NCBI GenBank assembly: GCA_013289585.1
Contig: JABCZR010000012.1
Coordinates: 1 to 64,000, forward strand
Direction: 5' to 3'
From: Acidobacteriota bacterium
Lineage (GTDB): Bacteria > Acidobacteriota > Terriglobia > Acidiferrales > UBA7541
Length of the DNA: 64,000 bases
Part shown: positions 18,926-28,223 of the stretch, piece after piece
Layout: every line of letters starts with the position of its first letter
How positions within the stretch are numbered: position 1 is the stretch's first letter
Program-made: the position numbers and the translations under genes
The notes under the pieces: generated by a model
Seen by the model: only the letters and a program-made list of their open reading frames with translations
Told to the model about the DNA's origin: nothing
Databases searched by the model: none

Positions 18926-20295
18926 CGAGCGGGATCGTTCGCAGGGACCGTGGCATCCGTTCGAACAAGCGCGCGCCGCACCGCGGCGGCGAGATCCTGC
19001 TCAAAGGTTTCGGGGCTGAACCCATCGGAGCGATACGCAATTGTGCCGTCGCGATCGATGACCAGGATAGTAGGAAAAGACTTGACGGCGAAAAGCCTGT
19101 CGATGCCGTCCGCGAATACGACGGCGGTGCGGGGTTTGTCCTCCTCCAGGTAGGGAGCCACCAAAGTTTCGTCTTCGTCGCAATTGGCGGCCAGAAAGAG
19201 CACATCCGAAGAGCCCTGAAATTCCATGGCGACGCGCGCGAATTGCGGCTCCAGGGCGTGACAGGGACCGCACCAGGTGGCCCAGAAATTCAGAACAAGA
19301 ACTTTGCCTTTCGTGTCGCGCAAAGGGAAGGCGGTGCCTTCGGGGGCTTTCCGAACAGTGAATTCCGAAATTTCGCGAGCTTGCGCGTTTTTCTTCGGCT
19401 TTGTTGTGCCGGAAAGTTGCGAGACTTGGTCGTAAGTGCGGAGCAGATATTCACCCAATCCATCATCAGAGCGGTGCGCCATACGCCAGACATTTCCCAG
19501 CTTCTGGCGGATTTCCTTGCGGCTGACATTGCCGCTTTTTCCTTCGGCAAAGGCGAAGGCGCGCGCGTATTCGGTGATAGCGGTATTCCAATCTTTTCTA
19601 AGCTCGGCAATTTCTCCTAGTCTTTCCGCGGCACCGGCGCCCGGAAGGAGCTGATAACTGGCCTGGAAATCCTGCTGTGCGGCGGTGAAGTCCTTCAACT
19701 TCATATAAATATCTCCGCGCAAGAGAAGCGTGGACGCCTGGTCAGTCTTTTTCTCGAGATTCCATTGTTCTTCGGAGACTCGCAGGGATCGCTCGGAAGA
19801 AGCGGTGGCATTGACGTAGTCCAGGACGCGAGTTGCATAGGTGATGGCGCGGCGAAGGCTGGCTTCATTGCTTTGGCGTTCCAAAAGTTGAATGGTCAGC
19901 AGCGTGATCGAGATGTCGTTGGGGTTTAATGCAACGATGCGCTCGGCGTAATCGGCGGCGCGCGCGTTATCGCGCAATTGCAGGCTGGCTTCCACCAGGG
20001 CGCGATAGATCTGAACTCTGTTCGGTGCTTCGGGATACTTTTTCAAGAAAGCTTCCAGATTGCGAACCAGAGTCACGCGATCGCTTCCGGCGGAGCCGAT
20101 GGCCAGCTGTAACTCCTCTTCCGGCGTGGGCTCCTTGGCAGGGGCGGGTTGCTTTGCGGCGGTGCCTTTGGAAGGCGGCTGCGAATTGCTTTGGCTCTTC
20201 TCTATCGGCGCCCCGACCTGGCCGCAGACGAGCATCGGCGTCGCGTAGAAAAAGGTCAGAGCCAACGCCCCGACTTTAAAAGTTGAAAAAGACAT
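18922..20295 (-). CDS. Secreted TPR protein with C-terminal TlpA/ResA-like thioredoxin domain
   Basis: Predicted periplasmic or membrane-tethered thiol-disulfide protein. A signal peptide (ALALTFFYATPMLVCGQ) is followed by a Pro/Gln-rich spacer, a TPR region (about 55-280: AADYAERIVALNPNDI and similar) and a thioredoxin-like domain from about 310 with active site NFWATWCGPCHALEPQ and cis-Pro in SFPTILVIDRDG. Such domains reduce exported thiols, for example in cytochrome c maturation. ATG at 20295 is preferred over a TTG 21 nt upstream because the signal peptide begins there; neither has a good ribosome site. It is the last gene of a long minus-strand run. Confidence 0.85.
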   Translation of the reverse strand: MSFSTFKVGALALTFFYATPMLVCGQVGAPIEKSQSNSQPPSKGTAAKQPAPAKEPTPEEELQLAIGSAGSDRVTLVRNLEAFLKKYPEAPNRVQIYRALVEASLQLRDNARAADYAERIVALNPNDISITLLTIQLLERQSNEASLRRAITYATRVLDYVNATASSERSLRVSEEQWNLEKKTDQASTLLLRGDIYMKLKDFTAAQQDFQASYQLLPGAGAAERLGEIAELRKDWNTAITEYARAFAFAEGKSGNVSRKEIRQKLGNVWRMAHRSDDGLGEYLLRTYDQVSQLSGTTKPKKNAQAREISEFTVRKAPEGTAFPLRDTKGKVLVLNFWATWCGPCHALEPQFARVAMEFQGSSDVLFLAANCDEDETLVAPYLEEDKPRTAVVFADGIDRLFAVKSFPTILVIDRDGTIAYRSDGFSPETFEQDLAAAVRRALVRTDATVPANDPAR

Positions 20296-20379
20296 ACGTA
20301 GGAATTCTAAAGGCAAGCAGGAGAATTGTCGCTATACGATCGTTGTTACTTCCGCGTGGAGAAGCGCCGGATTCCGCGC

Positions 20380-21363
20380 CTAGTTCGAACCGCTGACGCG
20401 AATTTCGCCGGAGACCGTCTGCACGTCCACACGGGCGCCACCATTGCCCATGCGCGCGCGGAGGGAATGCTTGCCCTGTTCTTCAATCATGATCGGGACG
20501 TCCGTTCGAATTTCGCCGGAGAGGGCTTGCGCGGAAAGATTGAAATTCGCGGCGGCAGGGACGTTCAATTGGATGCTGCCCGAGGTCGTTTTCAGTTCCC
20601 AGTAGCTGTTTGCGGCGGGATTTCCCCGGACGGCTACGCGGCCGGAAACGGCGTGTGCTTTCAGGTCATTCGAAGCGCCCTGGATTTCGATTGCACCGCT
20701 CGCGGTCTCGGCTTCAACGCGTCCTCCCGGCGCAGCGATCTGGATGTCTCCCGAAATGGCGGTGACTCTCACATCCCCTTTAGTATTCGAGACATTTGTG
20801 GATCCGGTGGCGCTGTTGATCTGTACGTCGTCGCCCACATCCGTCGCCGAGACAGAACCGCTCATAGTAGTTAGCTGGGTGTCGCGGTCGATTTTCTCGA
20901 CGCGGATGGAACCCGAGGCAGCCTGTACCTTTACGGGGCCGCGCACGCCACGGATTATCTGTGAGCCGGAGGCGACGTTGGCGCTGACCTCGGTGTCATG
21001 AGGGACTTGAATGGTGTAGGTGATTGAAATATTGCGCATGCTGGAAATGTCTTTCCCAATTCGAATGGTGCCGCCTTTTTGTTCGATGGGAGGATTTGCG
21101 ACAGTATCATCCAAGCGCTTTTGCGTGTTGGCGAATCCCATTCCGGAGGCGTGCAGTTCGCCATGGACGTGCACCTTGCCGTCGGCGCTCCCGGTGATGC
21201 TCGCATCGCCCGAAGCATTGTTGAGCTCGAGGCGGATGGGGCCCGAGACGCTGAACTCGCGGTCGAACTTGCCGCTAACCGACGGACCGGTCTCACAAGC
21301 CGCCAACCCAGCGATGGCCGTGGTCAACAGAAACAGAAAAAAAAGTTTGCGATCGCGGCCCAT
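20380..21363 (-). CDS. DUF4097-type beta-repeat lipoprotein
   Basis: Lipoprotein signal with lipobox AGLAAC, then about 300 residues of short repeating beta units (SGSVSATDVGDDVQINSATG, VSGRVAVRG, SGEIRTDVP), the pattern of DUF4097 proteins, predicted right-handed beta-helices. The biochemical role of the family is not known to me; it probably sits at the periplasmic face or outer membrane. ATG start directly followed by a basic stretch and the signal sequence. It lies between larE (68 bp upstream) and the TPR-thioredoxin gene. Confidence 0.78.
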   Translation of the reverse strand: MGRDRKLFFLFLLTTAIAGLAACETGPSVSGKFDREFSVSGPIRLELNNASGDASITGSADGKVHVHGELHASGMGFANTQKRLDDTVANPPIEQKGGTIRIGKDISSMRNISITYTIQVPHDTEVSANVASGSQIIRGVRGPVKVQAASGSIRVEKIDRDTQLTTMSGSVSATDVGDDVQINSATGSTNVSNTKGDVRVTAISGDIQIAAPGGRVEAETASGAIEIQGASNDLKAHAVSGRVAVRGNPAANSYWELKTTSGSIQLNVPAAANFNLSAQALSGEIRTDVPIMIEEQGKHSLRARMGNGGARVDVQTVSGEIRVSGSN

Positions 21364-21431
21364 TCATCCTCCGGCAGACTTCAAATTTTCGCTCCGTGAT
21401 GCTTCCTAGATAGTTACGCAAAAACGAAGGA

Positions 21432-22319
21432 TTATGTTCCCGATGTAGCTTTTAGAGAGCGATCGCCGGGTGGCGAAAGAGTTTCGTTCAGCGAGCCTTG
21501 CCGGTAGCCTTCAAGATCGAGAGAAACGTAGGTGAAGCCAATGGCCTTCAGGCGCGCAGCGATCGTGGCGGGCATGGGCGGTGCGAAGGCACGCGGCATT
21601 TCTTCCGGCGAAATCTCCACGCGAGCAAGCTTGTCATGGAGGCGAACGCGGAATTGACGGAAGCCGAGTTCGCGAAGCGCGGCCTCCCCCCGTTCCACCA
21701 AGCCGAGGCGCTCCGGGGTGACTTCGGTGCCGTAGGGCAGACGCGACGCGAGGCATGCGGAGGCGGGACGGTCCCAAGTGGGCAGTCCTGCGCGATGCGA
21801 AAGCATGCGAATCTCAGCTTTGCGCAAGCCGGCATCCAGGAGTGGCGCCAGAACCTGGTGCTCAGTGGCGGCGCGATGGCCGGGGCGAAAATCGAGCGTG
21901 TCATCGGCGTTGACGCCGTAGGCCACGGCAGCCAGTCCGCGTGCGCGGGCCAAATCATCCAGCGCCGAAAACAGCTCGTCTTTGCAGAAGTAGCAGCGGT
22001 CAGCGGCATTGGCGCGGTAGGCGGGATTTTCCATCTCGCGAGTTTCAATGAATTCGTGGCGCACGCCGAGCTTGCAGACGAAACCTTCCGTCATCGCGCG
22101 ATCGTGAGCGGAGAAACTCGGTGAGAGCGCCGTGACGGACAACGAGCGGCTCCCCAGCGATTGGTGAGCGGCCCACGCGAGGTAAGCGGAGTCCGTTCCC
22201 CCGGAGAGCGCAACGATGAGCGACGGAAACTGGGCCAGGTGCGAAAGAAGAAGTGCTTCTTTTTCTTCCGGTGAAGCCGAATCTCCGTCGACGGAACGAA
22301 TATGGACGAGTTCTTTCAT
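21432..22319 (-). CDS. larE: ATP-dependent sulfur transferase LarE (nickel-pincer cofactor)
   Basis: Adds sulfur to the adenylated nicotinic acid-derived precursor of the nickel-pincer nucleotide. N-terminal PP-loop ATP pyrophosphatase motif ALSGGTDSAYLAW; then CYFCKDELF (C109, C112) and SACLASRLPYG (C189). In sacrificial LarE enzymes a single Cys in the last motif donates its sulfur. The three Cys here match the variant known to carry a [4Fe-4S] cluster that may act catalytically. 295 residues. It works with larC about 7 kb away; neither larB nor a racemase gene is visible. Upstream is the POTRA protein gene (61 bp). Confidence 0.92.
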   Translation of the reverse strand: MKELVHIRSVDGDSASPEEKEALLLSHLAQFPSLIVALSGGTDSAYLAWAAHQSLGSRSLSVTALSPSFSAHDRAMTEGFVCKLGVRHEFIETREMENPAYRANAADRCYFCKDELFSALDDLARARGLAAVAYGVNADDTLDFRPGHRAATEHQVLAPLLDAGLRKAEIRMLSHRAGLPTWDRPASACLASRLPYGTEVTPERLGLVERGEAALRELGFRQFRVRLHDKLARVEISPEEMPRAFAPPMPATIAARLKAIGFTYVSLDLEGYRQGSLNETLSPPGDRSLKATSGT

Positions 22320-22379
22320 CTCAGCGGTGAGTATATCCCAGAGTGCCCCACGGATTGCAGCCTGGGATGTGGCGGCGGA

Positions 22380-23693
22380 TCACTTGAAATCCAGAAGGAC
22401 ATCCACGGTGCCCTTGGCCGGATCCGTTTGCAAAAAATGTCCCACGGTTTCGTAATGCACCGGCAACTCTCCGAAAACCTGCTCGTGATGGGACTGCAGT
22501 TTAAGGAGAAGCTCTTCGAACTTCGTTTTGTCGAAGACGTTGGTAGTGGCGATGGGCCACGCCGCGTAGAGCTTGCGTTCGCCGGCCAGAGAGAGTCCCG
22601 TCAGGACCATCTTTCCGAAATGAAATTGAACGCCCTCTTGCACGCTTACTGCGTAGGAAACGGTGTGGGCCTGGTCATCGTAGGTGATGACAGGATCAAG
22701 CTTTGCCTCGAGATAGCCGAGATGGCCGTACTCTTCACGAATGCGGTCCCAACCTTCTTCCAATTGCATGCCATTCGCCACATCACCTGTTTTTTCGCCC
22801 AGCAATTTGGTTAACGTGAATTCCGAGATGACAGAGTTCCCGGTCCATTTGACTCCCTTCCACCGAAAGACCGGGCCGGGCACAATCGGCACGTAGATGG
22901 GGATTCTGTCAGGGAGCTTCTGATTTGGATTGCCGGTCAAGCGCACTTCTGGTGGCCCAAGTTTTACGCGCAGATAGCCCTGCTGCAAATAAATCGGCCT
23001 AACCGCTTCCGTGAGAAAAAGATCGATGGCCATCCGGGAATAAGCTTTCCCCTGGATTTCGGAGAGATGCTGCTGAAGGGCCTTGGATTCGTTCAGAGCG
23101 GGATCGCCGAATTCCAGTTTCGAGATCTGCAGGGCCGCGCCTTCGATCTGAAACTCCTGAACATTGCCTTCGCCGATGGGATTGGCGAGAACGGTGTGCG
23201 CGAGCGAAGCCTGCAAGCCGCGGGATGAGAGCAGGTCCTTGACGGCGGCGGCGGCTTGCTCCACGGCAGCGCCGGCTTCGGGGAGTGTGCCATCGAAAAA
23301 CGGGATGGTCTTGCGAATGGCGTCGCCCAACTCCGAATCGGAGTACCAGGGAATATTGTCAAAGTAGACCGGGACGCGCGGCGACTCCTCGACGTGATAG
23401 GTGACTACTACACCTCCGTTGCGAGTTTGAAAGCTGAAATTCACTTTCGAGAACAGGCCTGTTTGTACCAGGAGGTCAGCGGCAGTCTGCAAATTGTTCT
23501 TGCCAACCTGCAAGCCGGACTGGAGCCCCGTCAGCGAGACGACCTGAGCTTCGGTGAGGATCTTGGCGCCCTCGACGTGCACTTCACGGAGCGGCGCAGT
23601 GGCCGCGTCAGGAGTTTGCGCGAAGGTTGGGACTACAGAAGCCAAAAGGAGGAACGGGCATGCGCACAGAGTCGCCCGGAGGGTTCGAAACAT
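22380..23693 (-). CDS. Secreted POTRA-repeat protein without a beta-barrel
   Basis: 437 residues with a signal peptide (LLLASVVPTFAQ) and several POTRA-like modules, the first beginning REVHVEGAKILTEAQV and later ones VFRWKGVKWTGNSVISEFTL and HFGKMVLTGLSLAGERKL. BamA and TamA have such modules in front of a 16-strand outer-membrane barrel, but here the protein stops right after the last module (ending VDVLLDFK). It is therefore likely a soluble periplasmic POTRA protein, perhaps an accessory of outer-membrane assembly. It is 27 bp downstream of glmS and upstream of larE; no functional link to either is evident. Confidence 0.75.
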   Translation of the reverse strand: MFRTLRATLCACPFLLLASVVPTFAQTPDAATAPLREVHVEGAKILTEAQVVSLTGLQSGLQVGKNNLQTAADLLVQTGLFSKVNFSFQTRNGGVVVTYHVEESPRVPVYFDNIPWYSDSELGDAIRKTIPFFDGTLPEAGAAVEQAAAAVKDLLSSRGLQASLAHTVLANPIGEGNVQEFQIEGAALQISKLEFGDPALNESKALQQHLSEIQGKAYSRMAIDLFLTEAVRPIYLQQGYLRVKLGPPEVRLTGNPNQKLPDRIPIYVPIVPGPVFRWKGVKWTGNSVISEFTLTKLLGEKTGDVANGMQLEEGWDRIREEYGHLGYLEAKLDPVITYDDQAHTVSYAVSVQEGVQFHFGKMVLTGLSLAGERKLYAAWPIATTNVFDKTKFEELLLKLQSHHEQVFGELPVHYETVGHFLQTDPAKGTVDVLLDFK

Positions 23694-23720
23694 GCCTTCA
23701 TTTTAGCGAAAACGACCGGA

Positions 23721-25586
23721 CTACTCCACTGTGACGGATTTCGCGAGATTGCGCGGCTGGTCGACGTCGCAGCCCAGGCGAACAGCAATGTGATATGCGA
23801 GCAATTGCAGGGGAATGATCTCCAGCAGCGGAACGAGCAGCTCCGGCGCGGGGGGCAGCTCGATGATGTGGTCGGAGGCTTCGCGAGCGAGATGGTCGCC
23901 ATTGGTAACGATGGAGATTACGATGCCGTCGCGCGCTTTGACTTCCTTGATGTTCGAAACACTTTTTTCGTAACGGGTCATGGCTTCGGGATCGGATTCG
24001 TCACGGGTTGCGAGCACGACGACAGGCAGATTCTCGTCGATCAAGGCGTTGGGGCCGTGCTTCATCTCTCCGGCAGGGTAGCCTTCGGCGTGGATGTAGG
24101 AGATTTCCTTCAGCTTCAGAGCGCCTTCAAGAGCGATGGGATAGTGGATGCCCCTGCCGAGGTAGAGGAAGTCGGTAAAGCGAAAGAATTGCCGGGCCAG
24201 ATTTTCGTAGAATCCCGATTCATCCGCCTGCAAAACGGTTTCGATCTTGTGAGGCATGCGGGTGAATTCCTGCATCAAGGTTCTCGCCGCTTCTTCCGTC
24301 ATTTTTCCGCGGACCTGTCCAAGATAAGAAGCCAACAGAAGCAGCGCAGTCAATTGCGAGGTGAAGGCTTTGGTCGAGGCAACGCCGATCTCCGGCCCGG
24401 CGTGAGTGGGAATTGTACCGGCGGCTTCGCGGGTGATCATGGAGCCAATGACGTTGCAGATGGCAAGAGTGGGAGAACCTTTGGATTTTGCTTCGCGCTG
24501 CGCGGCGAGAGTGTCCGCTGTTTCGCCAGACTGGCTGATGCATACGGTGAGGGTATTCGAATCGATGATGGGGTCTCGGTAACGGAATTCACTACCGTAA
24601 TCCACCTCGACGGGCAGGCGCGCAAGGCGCTCGATCATGAATTTTGCGGCCAGGGCGGCGTGCCAACTGGTGCCACAGGCGACGATGCGTACGTTGTGAA
24701 ACTCTCGGAACTGTTTCTCGGTGATTTTCATTTCATCGAGAAAAACTTTTCCGGTGTCCTGGGAGATGCGGCCGAGCAGCGTGTCGCGCACGGCGCGCGG
24801 CTGCTCAAAGATTTCCTTCTGCATGAAATGCTTGTAGCCGCCTTTTTCCGCCATGATGGGATCCCACGCCACGCGGTGCGAGGGACGCTCGACGGGGCGG
24901 CCGTCGTGGTCCATTACGTGCACACCTTTGGTAGTGAGAACGGCGATGTCGCCATCGGCGAGGAAAAACATCTGACGGGTGTGTTCGAGCAGCGCCGGGA
25001 TGTCGCTGGCGACGAAGTATTCTCCTTCACCCAGCCCGATGACTGAAGGAGGGCCGAGGCGGGCGGCCACGATTTTTTGCGGATCCTTAGCGGAAAGGAA
25101 AACCAACGCGTAGATGCCGCGCAATTCCTTGAGCGAACGGCGCACCGCTTCCTCCAGCGGGACGCCGCCTTGCGAATTCTTTTCTACCAGGTGCGCCACG
25201 ATTTCCGTATCGGTTTCCGTAACGAACTTGTGGCCTTCACTCTGGAGTTTTTCTTTCAGTTCGAGGTAGTTTTCGATGATTCCGTTGTGGACCACGACGA
25301 TCTGCCCGGTACAGTCGCGGTGCGGGTGAGCGTTTTCTTCCGTGGGACGGCCATGGGTAGCCCAGCGAGTGTGGCCGATGCCATAGGTGCCTTCGATGGG
25401 AGACTTGGCGATGACCTCTTCGAGGTTGCGCAGTTTCCCGGGAGCGCGGCGAATCTCCAACTTGCCGTCTTTTGTAACCACGGCGATCCCGGCGGAATCG
25501 TAACCGCGGTATTCGAGCTTGCGCAGGCCCTCAATGATGACCGGCACAACTTTCTTGGGGCCAATGTAGCCGACAATTCCGCACAT
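23721..25586 (-). CDS. glmS: Glutamine-fructose-6-phosphate aminotransferase
   Basis: Makes glucosamine-6-phosphate for peptidoglycan and LPS. 621 residues beginning MCGIVGYIG, whose Cys becomes the N-terminal nucleophile of the glutaminase domain. [11 protein letters not shown] lies in the glutaminase active site, followed by two SIS domains ([25 protein letters not shown], and GAL near [18 protein letters not shown]). The C-terminus AKSVTVE is the family's typical ending. I looked for a glmS ribozyme upstream and saw no convincing one in the 88-bp gap. Confidence 0.97.
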   Translation of the reverse strand: MCGIVGYIGPKKVVPVIIEGLRKLEYRGYDSAGIAVVTKDGKLEIRRAPGKLRNLEEVIAKSPIEGTYGIGHTRWATHGRPTEENAHPHRDCTGQIVVVHNGIIENYLELKEKLQSEGHKFVTETDTEIVAHLVEKNSQGGVPLEEAVRRSLKELRGIYALVFLSAKDPQKIVAARLGPPSVIGLGEGEYFVASDIPALLEHTRQMFFLADGDIAVLTTKGVHVMDHDGRPVERPSHRVAWDPIMAEKGGYKHFMQKEIFEQPRAVRDTLLGRISQDTGKVFLDEMKITEKQFREFHNVRIVACGTSWHAALAAKFMIERLARLPVEVDYGSEFRYRDPIIDSNTLTVCISQSGETADTLAAQREAKSKGSPTLAICNVIGSMITREAAGTIPTHAGPEIGVASTKAFTSQLTALLLLASYLGQVRGKMTEEAARTLMQEFTRMPHKIETVLQADESGFYENLARQFFRFTDFLYLGRGIHYPIALEGALKLKEISYIHAEGYPAGEMKHGPNALIDENLPVVVLATRDESDPEAMTRYEKSVSNIKEVKARDGIVISIVTNGDHLAREASDHIIELPPAPELLVPLLEIIPLQLLAYHIAVRLGCDVDQPRNLAKSVTVE

Positions 25587-25674
25587 TAGCGGTGTCTCCT
25601 GGAAGCGATTTTAAGAGCGTAGCATGCCCGCCAATTTGCCACGGCGAAATCCGGGGATCGTGTCGCGAATGAGG

Positions 25675-26049
25675 TTACGGCTGCGGGGCAGCATCGGAGG
25701 CCGGGGCGAGCTCGTAAGTTGTGAGCTTACCAGCGGCATCAAAATGAAAAGTTACGCGGGCCGTGGCAGGTTGGAGGGTGTTCGTGTCCACATGGTGGAC
25801 GACGGCCACGAGTACCTTCGCGTCGGCGGAATTCTCCAGAGGGAAGGCTTGCGTGTTGAGGAAGAAGATCACGCGCGACTTCGGAGTGCCTTGCGGCAGT
25901 TGCGTGTTGAGCATCTCATCGATCTGCCGCAGGTGGGGATCGGAAGTGTGCGAGCTGGTACTGCAACCCGCCAGCGCCAGTACCAGAAAAAGGCCGACCA
26001 AGCGAGAGCTCAAGCGGAGCGAAAATGAATACCTGGTGCCTCGGTTCAT
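25675..26049 (-). CDS. Small hypothetical lipoprotein
   Basis: About 124 residues with a lipoprotein signal (LVGLFLVLALAGCSTS, lipobox LAGC). The mature part has a conserved-looking segment RQIDEMLNTQLPQGTPKSRV and a beta-rich end (ATARVTFHFDAAGKLTTYEL). No family recognised. ATG 26049 or GTG 26058 could start it. It lies 21 bp after purS and before glmS in the same direction. Confidence 0.7.
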   Translation of the reverse strand: MNRGTRYSFSLRLSSRLVGLFLVLALAGCSTSSHTSDPHLRQIDEMLNTQLPQGTPKSRVIFFLNTQAFPLENSADAKVLVAVVHHVDTNTLQPATARVTFHFDAAGKLTTYELAPASDAAPQP

Positions 26050-26070
26050 TTTGATCACGGAGTCGGCCGT

Positions 26071-26313
26071 TCAGTCGACGATCTCGAACCGGTATTCCTC
26101 AATGACGGGATTGGTTAGCACTTCTTTCGAAATGTGCTCGAGCTGCTTCTGCGCTTCCTCGCGATTCCAGCCATCAAGATTCAGCACGAAGAATTTTCCC
26201 TGACGGACATCTTTCACGGCGGCGTAACCGAGGCCGGAGAGCGCGTGCTGAATGGTTTGGCCCTGCGGATCGAGCACCGTGCGTTTTGGCATCACCCAGA
26301 CGTGTGCTTTCAT
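26071..26313 (-). CDS. purS: Phosphoribosylformylglycinamidine synthase subunit PurS
   Basis: 80-residue subunit of the three-part FGAM synthase (PurS, PurQ, small PurL) of de novo purine synthesis. Typical PurS pattern: VWVMPKRTVLDPQGQTIQHA, GKFFVLNLDG and the C-terminal NPVIEEYRFEI. Its presence implies separate purQ and purL genes, which are not nearby. Adenosine deaminase lies 30 bp upstream on the same strand, so two purine genes are adjacent. Confidence 0.93.
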   Translation of the reverse strand: MKAHVWVMPKRTVLDPQGQTIQHALSGLGYAAVKDVRQGKFFVLNLDGWNREEAQKQLEHISKEVLTNPVIEEYRFEIVD

Positions 26314-26343
26314 GCCTTCAGTATAACATTGGCACCGGCTGGT

Positions 26344-27342
26344 TCATGCTCTTGACGTTTCACCGGCCGGGGAAAATGCGTGCTGGAATCCCATCTCGAC
26401 GATGCGGGCAAGTTCGTCTTCGTGCAGCCCCATGCGAGCAGCGTTTTCGTATTCCGTTTGCAAGGTGGTGTGGAACATCGCCGGATCATCGGTGGAGAGA
26501 ACGACGGGAATTCCGTGGCGCAAGAGTGCCGGCAACGGGTGGTCTTCGATGGTTGCTGCGTTCCGGCCGAGTTGCAGGGCGAGGGCGCCCGTTTTGATGT
26601 TGCTGCCGGGACAGACTTCAAGCGGAATTTGGCGCTCCGCGAGCAATTCCATCAAATCTGGATCGTTGATCGCAGCAATGCCGTGTCCAATCCGCTCGGC
26701 GCCCAGCAGCTCGATGGCTTCGCGGATTTTTTCCGGGCTACCCACCTCTCCCGCATGCATCAATCGGTGTAAGCCGATTTCCGCGGCTCTTTCGTAGACA
26801 GATTGAAAAGCCTCGGTCGGAACGCTGAGTTCGTCGCCGCCAATCCCAAATGCGACGATGGCTCTTGAGCCGCAGCGCTTTGCGGAGCGGACGACTTCCA
26901 TCGCGGCTTCAGCGCCGAATTGGCGCGCGGCGTCGAACACCCAGCGGATTCGCAGGCCGCGGTGTTCGAAGGGCTCGGTGGCGCGGAGCAGAGCTTCAAA
27001 ATTGGCTTCGGGCCGCTGTTTGCGCAAGAGCATTACTCCAACCGACAGCGTGACCTCGGTGTAGACCACGCGCTGAGTGAGCAAATGTTCGGCAAGATCG
27101 CGAACGATGAGGGCGTAATCTTCTGGCCCGCGCAAAAAAGAAGTTACCCATTTAAAAGCTTCAATGAATTCGGGGAAGTCGCGGTAGGCGTAACGCTGGC
27201 GGACTCCGCCTTCGCTGAGGTGGACGCCGTGCCGGGCCGTCAGCGCACAGACGGTAGCGGGTTGGATGGAGCCTTCAAGATGGAGGTGCAGCTCGGCTTT
27301 TGGAAGGGAAGCAATACGAGGAGGAAGCAGAGACGGCGGCAT
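26344..27342 (-). CDS. add: Adenosine deaminase (or adenine deaminase-type) family protein
   Basis: Zn-dependent amidohydrolase deaminating adenosine or a related purine. Motifs: first metal site KAELHLHLEGS at the N-terminus, LMHAGEVGS in the middle, ERIGHGIAAI, and STDDPAMF near the C-terminus with metal and catalytic Asp. ATG 27342 puts the start 10 bp after the upstream gene's stop and just before the HLHLEGS motif; a longer frame to 27414 would run into the neighbouring gene. Size 332 residues, normal for the family. The adenine or adenosine preference cannot be settled by eye. Confidence 0.88.
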   Translation of the reverse strand: MPPSLLPPRIASLPKAELHLHLEGSIQPATVCALTARHGVHLSEGGVRQRYAYRDFPEFIEAFKWVTSFLRGPEDYALIVRDLAEHLLTQRVVYTEVTLSVGVMLLRKQRPEANFEALLRATEPFEHRGLRIRWVFDAARQFGAEAAMEVVRSAKRCGSRAIVAFGIGGDELSVPTEAFQSVYERAAEIGLHRLMHAGEVGSPEKIREAIELLGAERIGHGIAAINDPDLMELLAERQIPLEVCPGSNIKTGALALQLGRNAATIEDHPLPALLRHGIPVVLSTDDPAMFHTTLQTEYENAARMGLHEDELARIVEMGFQHAFSPAGETSRA

Positions 27343-27352
27343 CCGCGAGCAG

Positions 27353-28210
27353 TCACTTAGGAAGCTGGGGCCGGCCGGCATTGATCCAAGCCGTGAGCCA
27401 GTAGGAGCCAACATCGGAGGCCGCGTCGGAAAGCTGGCGGATCAGAATGGCCGCAGCCTGATTGTAGAAGCGATCGTAATAGTCGTCGTTGTAGGAGTTT
27501 TCGCCGCGGCGCGCGTTGCGATCGGCAAGTAGAACGGTTTCCAGCCAGCTATGAGCGCTCAGGCAGGCTTCAAACGCGTGATCCGTGGGGTCCTCGATGA
27601 AGACGGCGTCGTTTGGCCGCATGGGGAAAAAAGAGGAATAGCGGTCGATCAGCCCGGCCCCAAAGCGTTCGTTGACGCCGATCTGGCCGCTCAGGTGCCC
27701 ATCGAAATTATCGGTGGTGTTAAACGGGTCGTGCGCATCCGCCACGTAATTTGCAAGGATGGCAGCGTCGAGCCTTGCCTCTTCCCACTTTCCCGCTTTC
27801 ATTGCATCGGTCAGCTTCTCGCTGTACACGCCTATCTGCCAGGGGAGGAGCCCGTTTGCTTCCAGCTTCGCTTTGCCATATTTCGCCAAGGCGAGTTTAT
27901 AAACGCGCGGCAGGGCGTCGTAGGGAAATCTCCCGTACTTGTCGATCGCAATGAAGTGATTGTGGCGTTCGGCAGGTGTCTTTCCGATCGCCTCCAGGGG
28001 ATCGGTCACGTGCTCCAGCAGAAAGCTGCGATTATTTTCAAAATATTCCCGCAGACCCTGGGGAAGGGTATCAATGGCCTTGTTGACGACGAGCTTCGAT
28101 CCGCTCTTGCCCCACGCCCGCGAATCCGGCGGAAGCGAAAGCGCGAGGACGAGGGAAACGAGCGCGGCGACTGCTTGCTTCCACGGATAGCATTTCGACC
28201 ATCGCTGCAT
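27353..28210 (-). CDS. S1/P1 nuclease/phospholipase C-fold secreted protein with lost zinc ligands
   Basis: Signal peptide ending PPDSRA, then mature N-terminal WG (W33), as in zinc-dependent phospholipase C and S1/P1 nucleases, where the N-terminal Trp binds zinc. The core motif, normally H-x3-D-x5-H...H-x3-E, is kept in spacing but altered: N154, D158, N164, N180 and G184 (ANYVADAHDPFNTTDNFDG, then GVNERFG). RHNHFIAIDKYG (H83, H85, D90) resembles the first metal region. Three His are replaced by Asn and one Glu by Gly, so it is probably catalytically dead. ATG 28210 follows AGAGGA; it lies 13 bp after the permease and 10 bp before add. 285 residues. Confidence 0.7.
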   Translation of the reverse strand: MQRWSKCYPWKQAVAALVSLVLALSLPPDSRAWGKSGSKLVVNKAIDTLPQGLREYFENNRSFLLEHVTDPLEAIGKTPAERHNHFIAIDKYGRFPYDALPRVYKLALAKYGKAKLEANGLLPWQIGVYSEKLTDAMKAGKWEEARLDAAILANYVADAHDPFNTTDNFDGHLSGQIGVNERFGAGLIDRYSSFFPMRPNDAVFIEDPTDHAFEACLSAHSWLETVLLADRNARRGENSYNDDYYDRFYNQAAAILIRQLSDAASDVGSYWLTAWINAGRPQLPK

Positions 28211-28223
28211 CTGGCGATTCCTC

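Noticed and set aside
23256-25046. 596-codon plus-strand frame opposite glmS
   Set aside because: Overlaps most of glmS, which has complete catalytic motifs; shadow.
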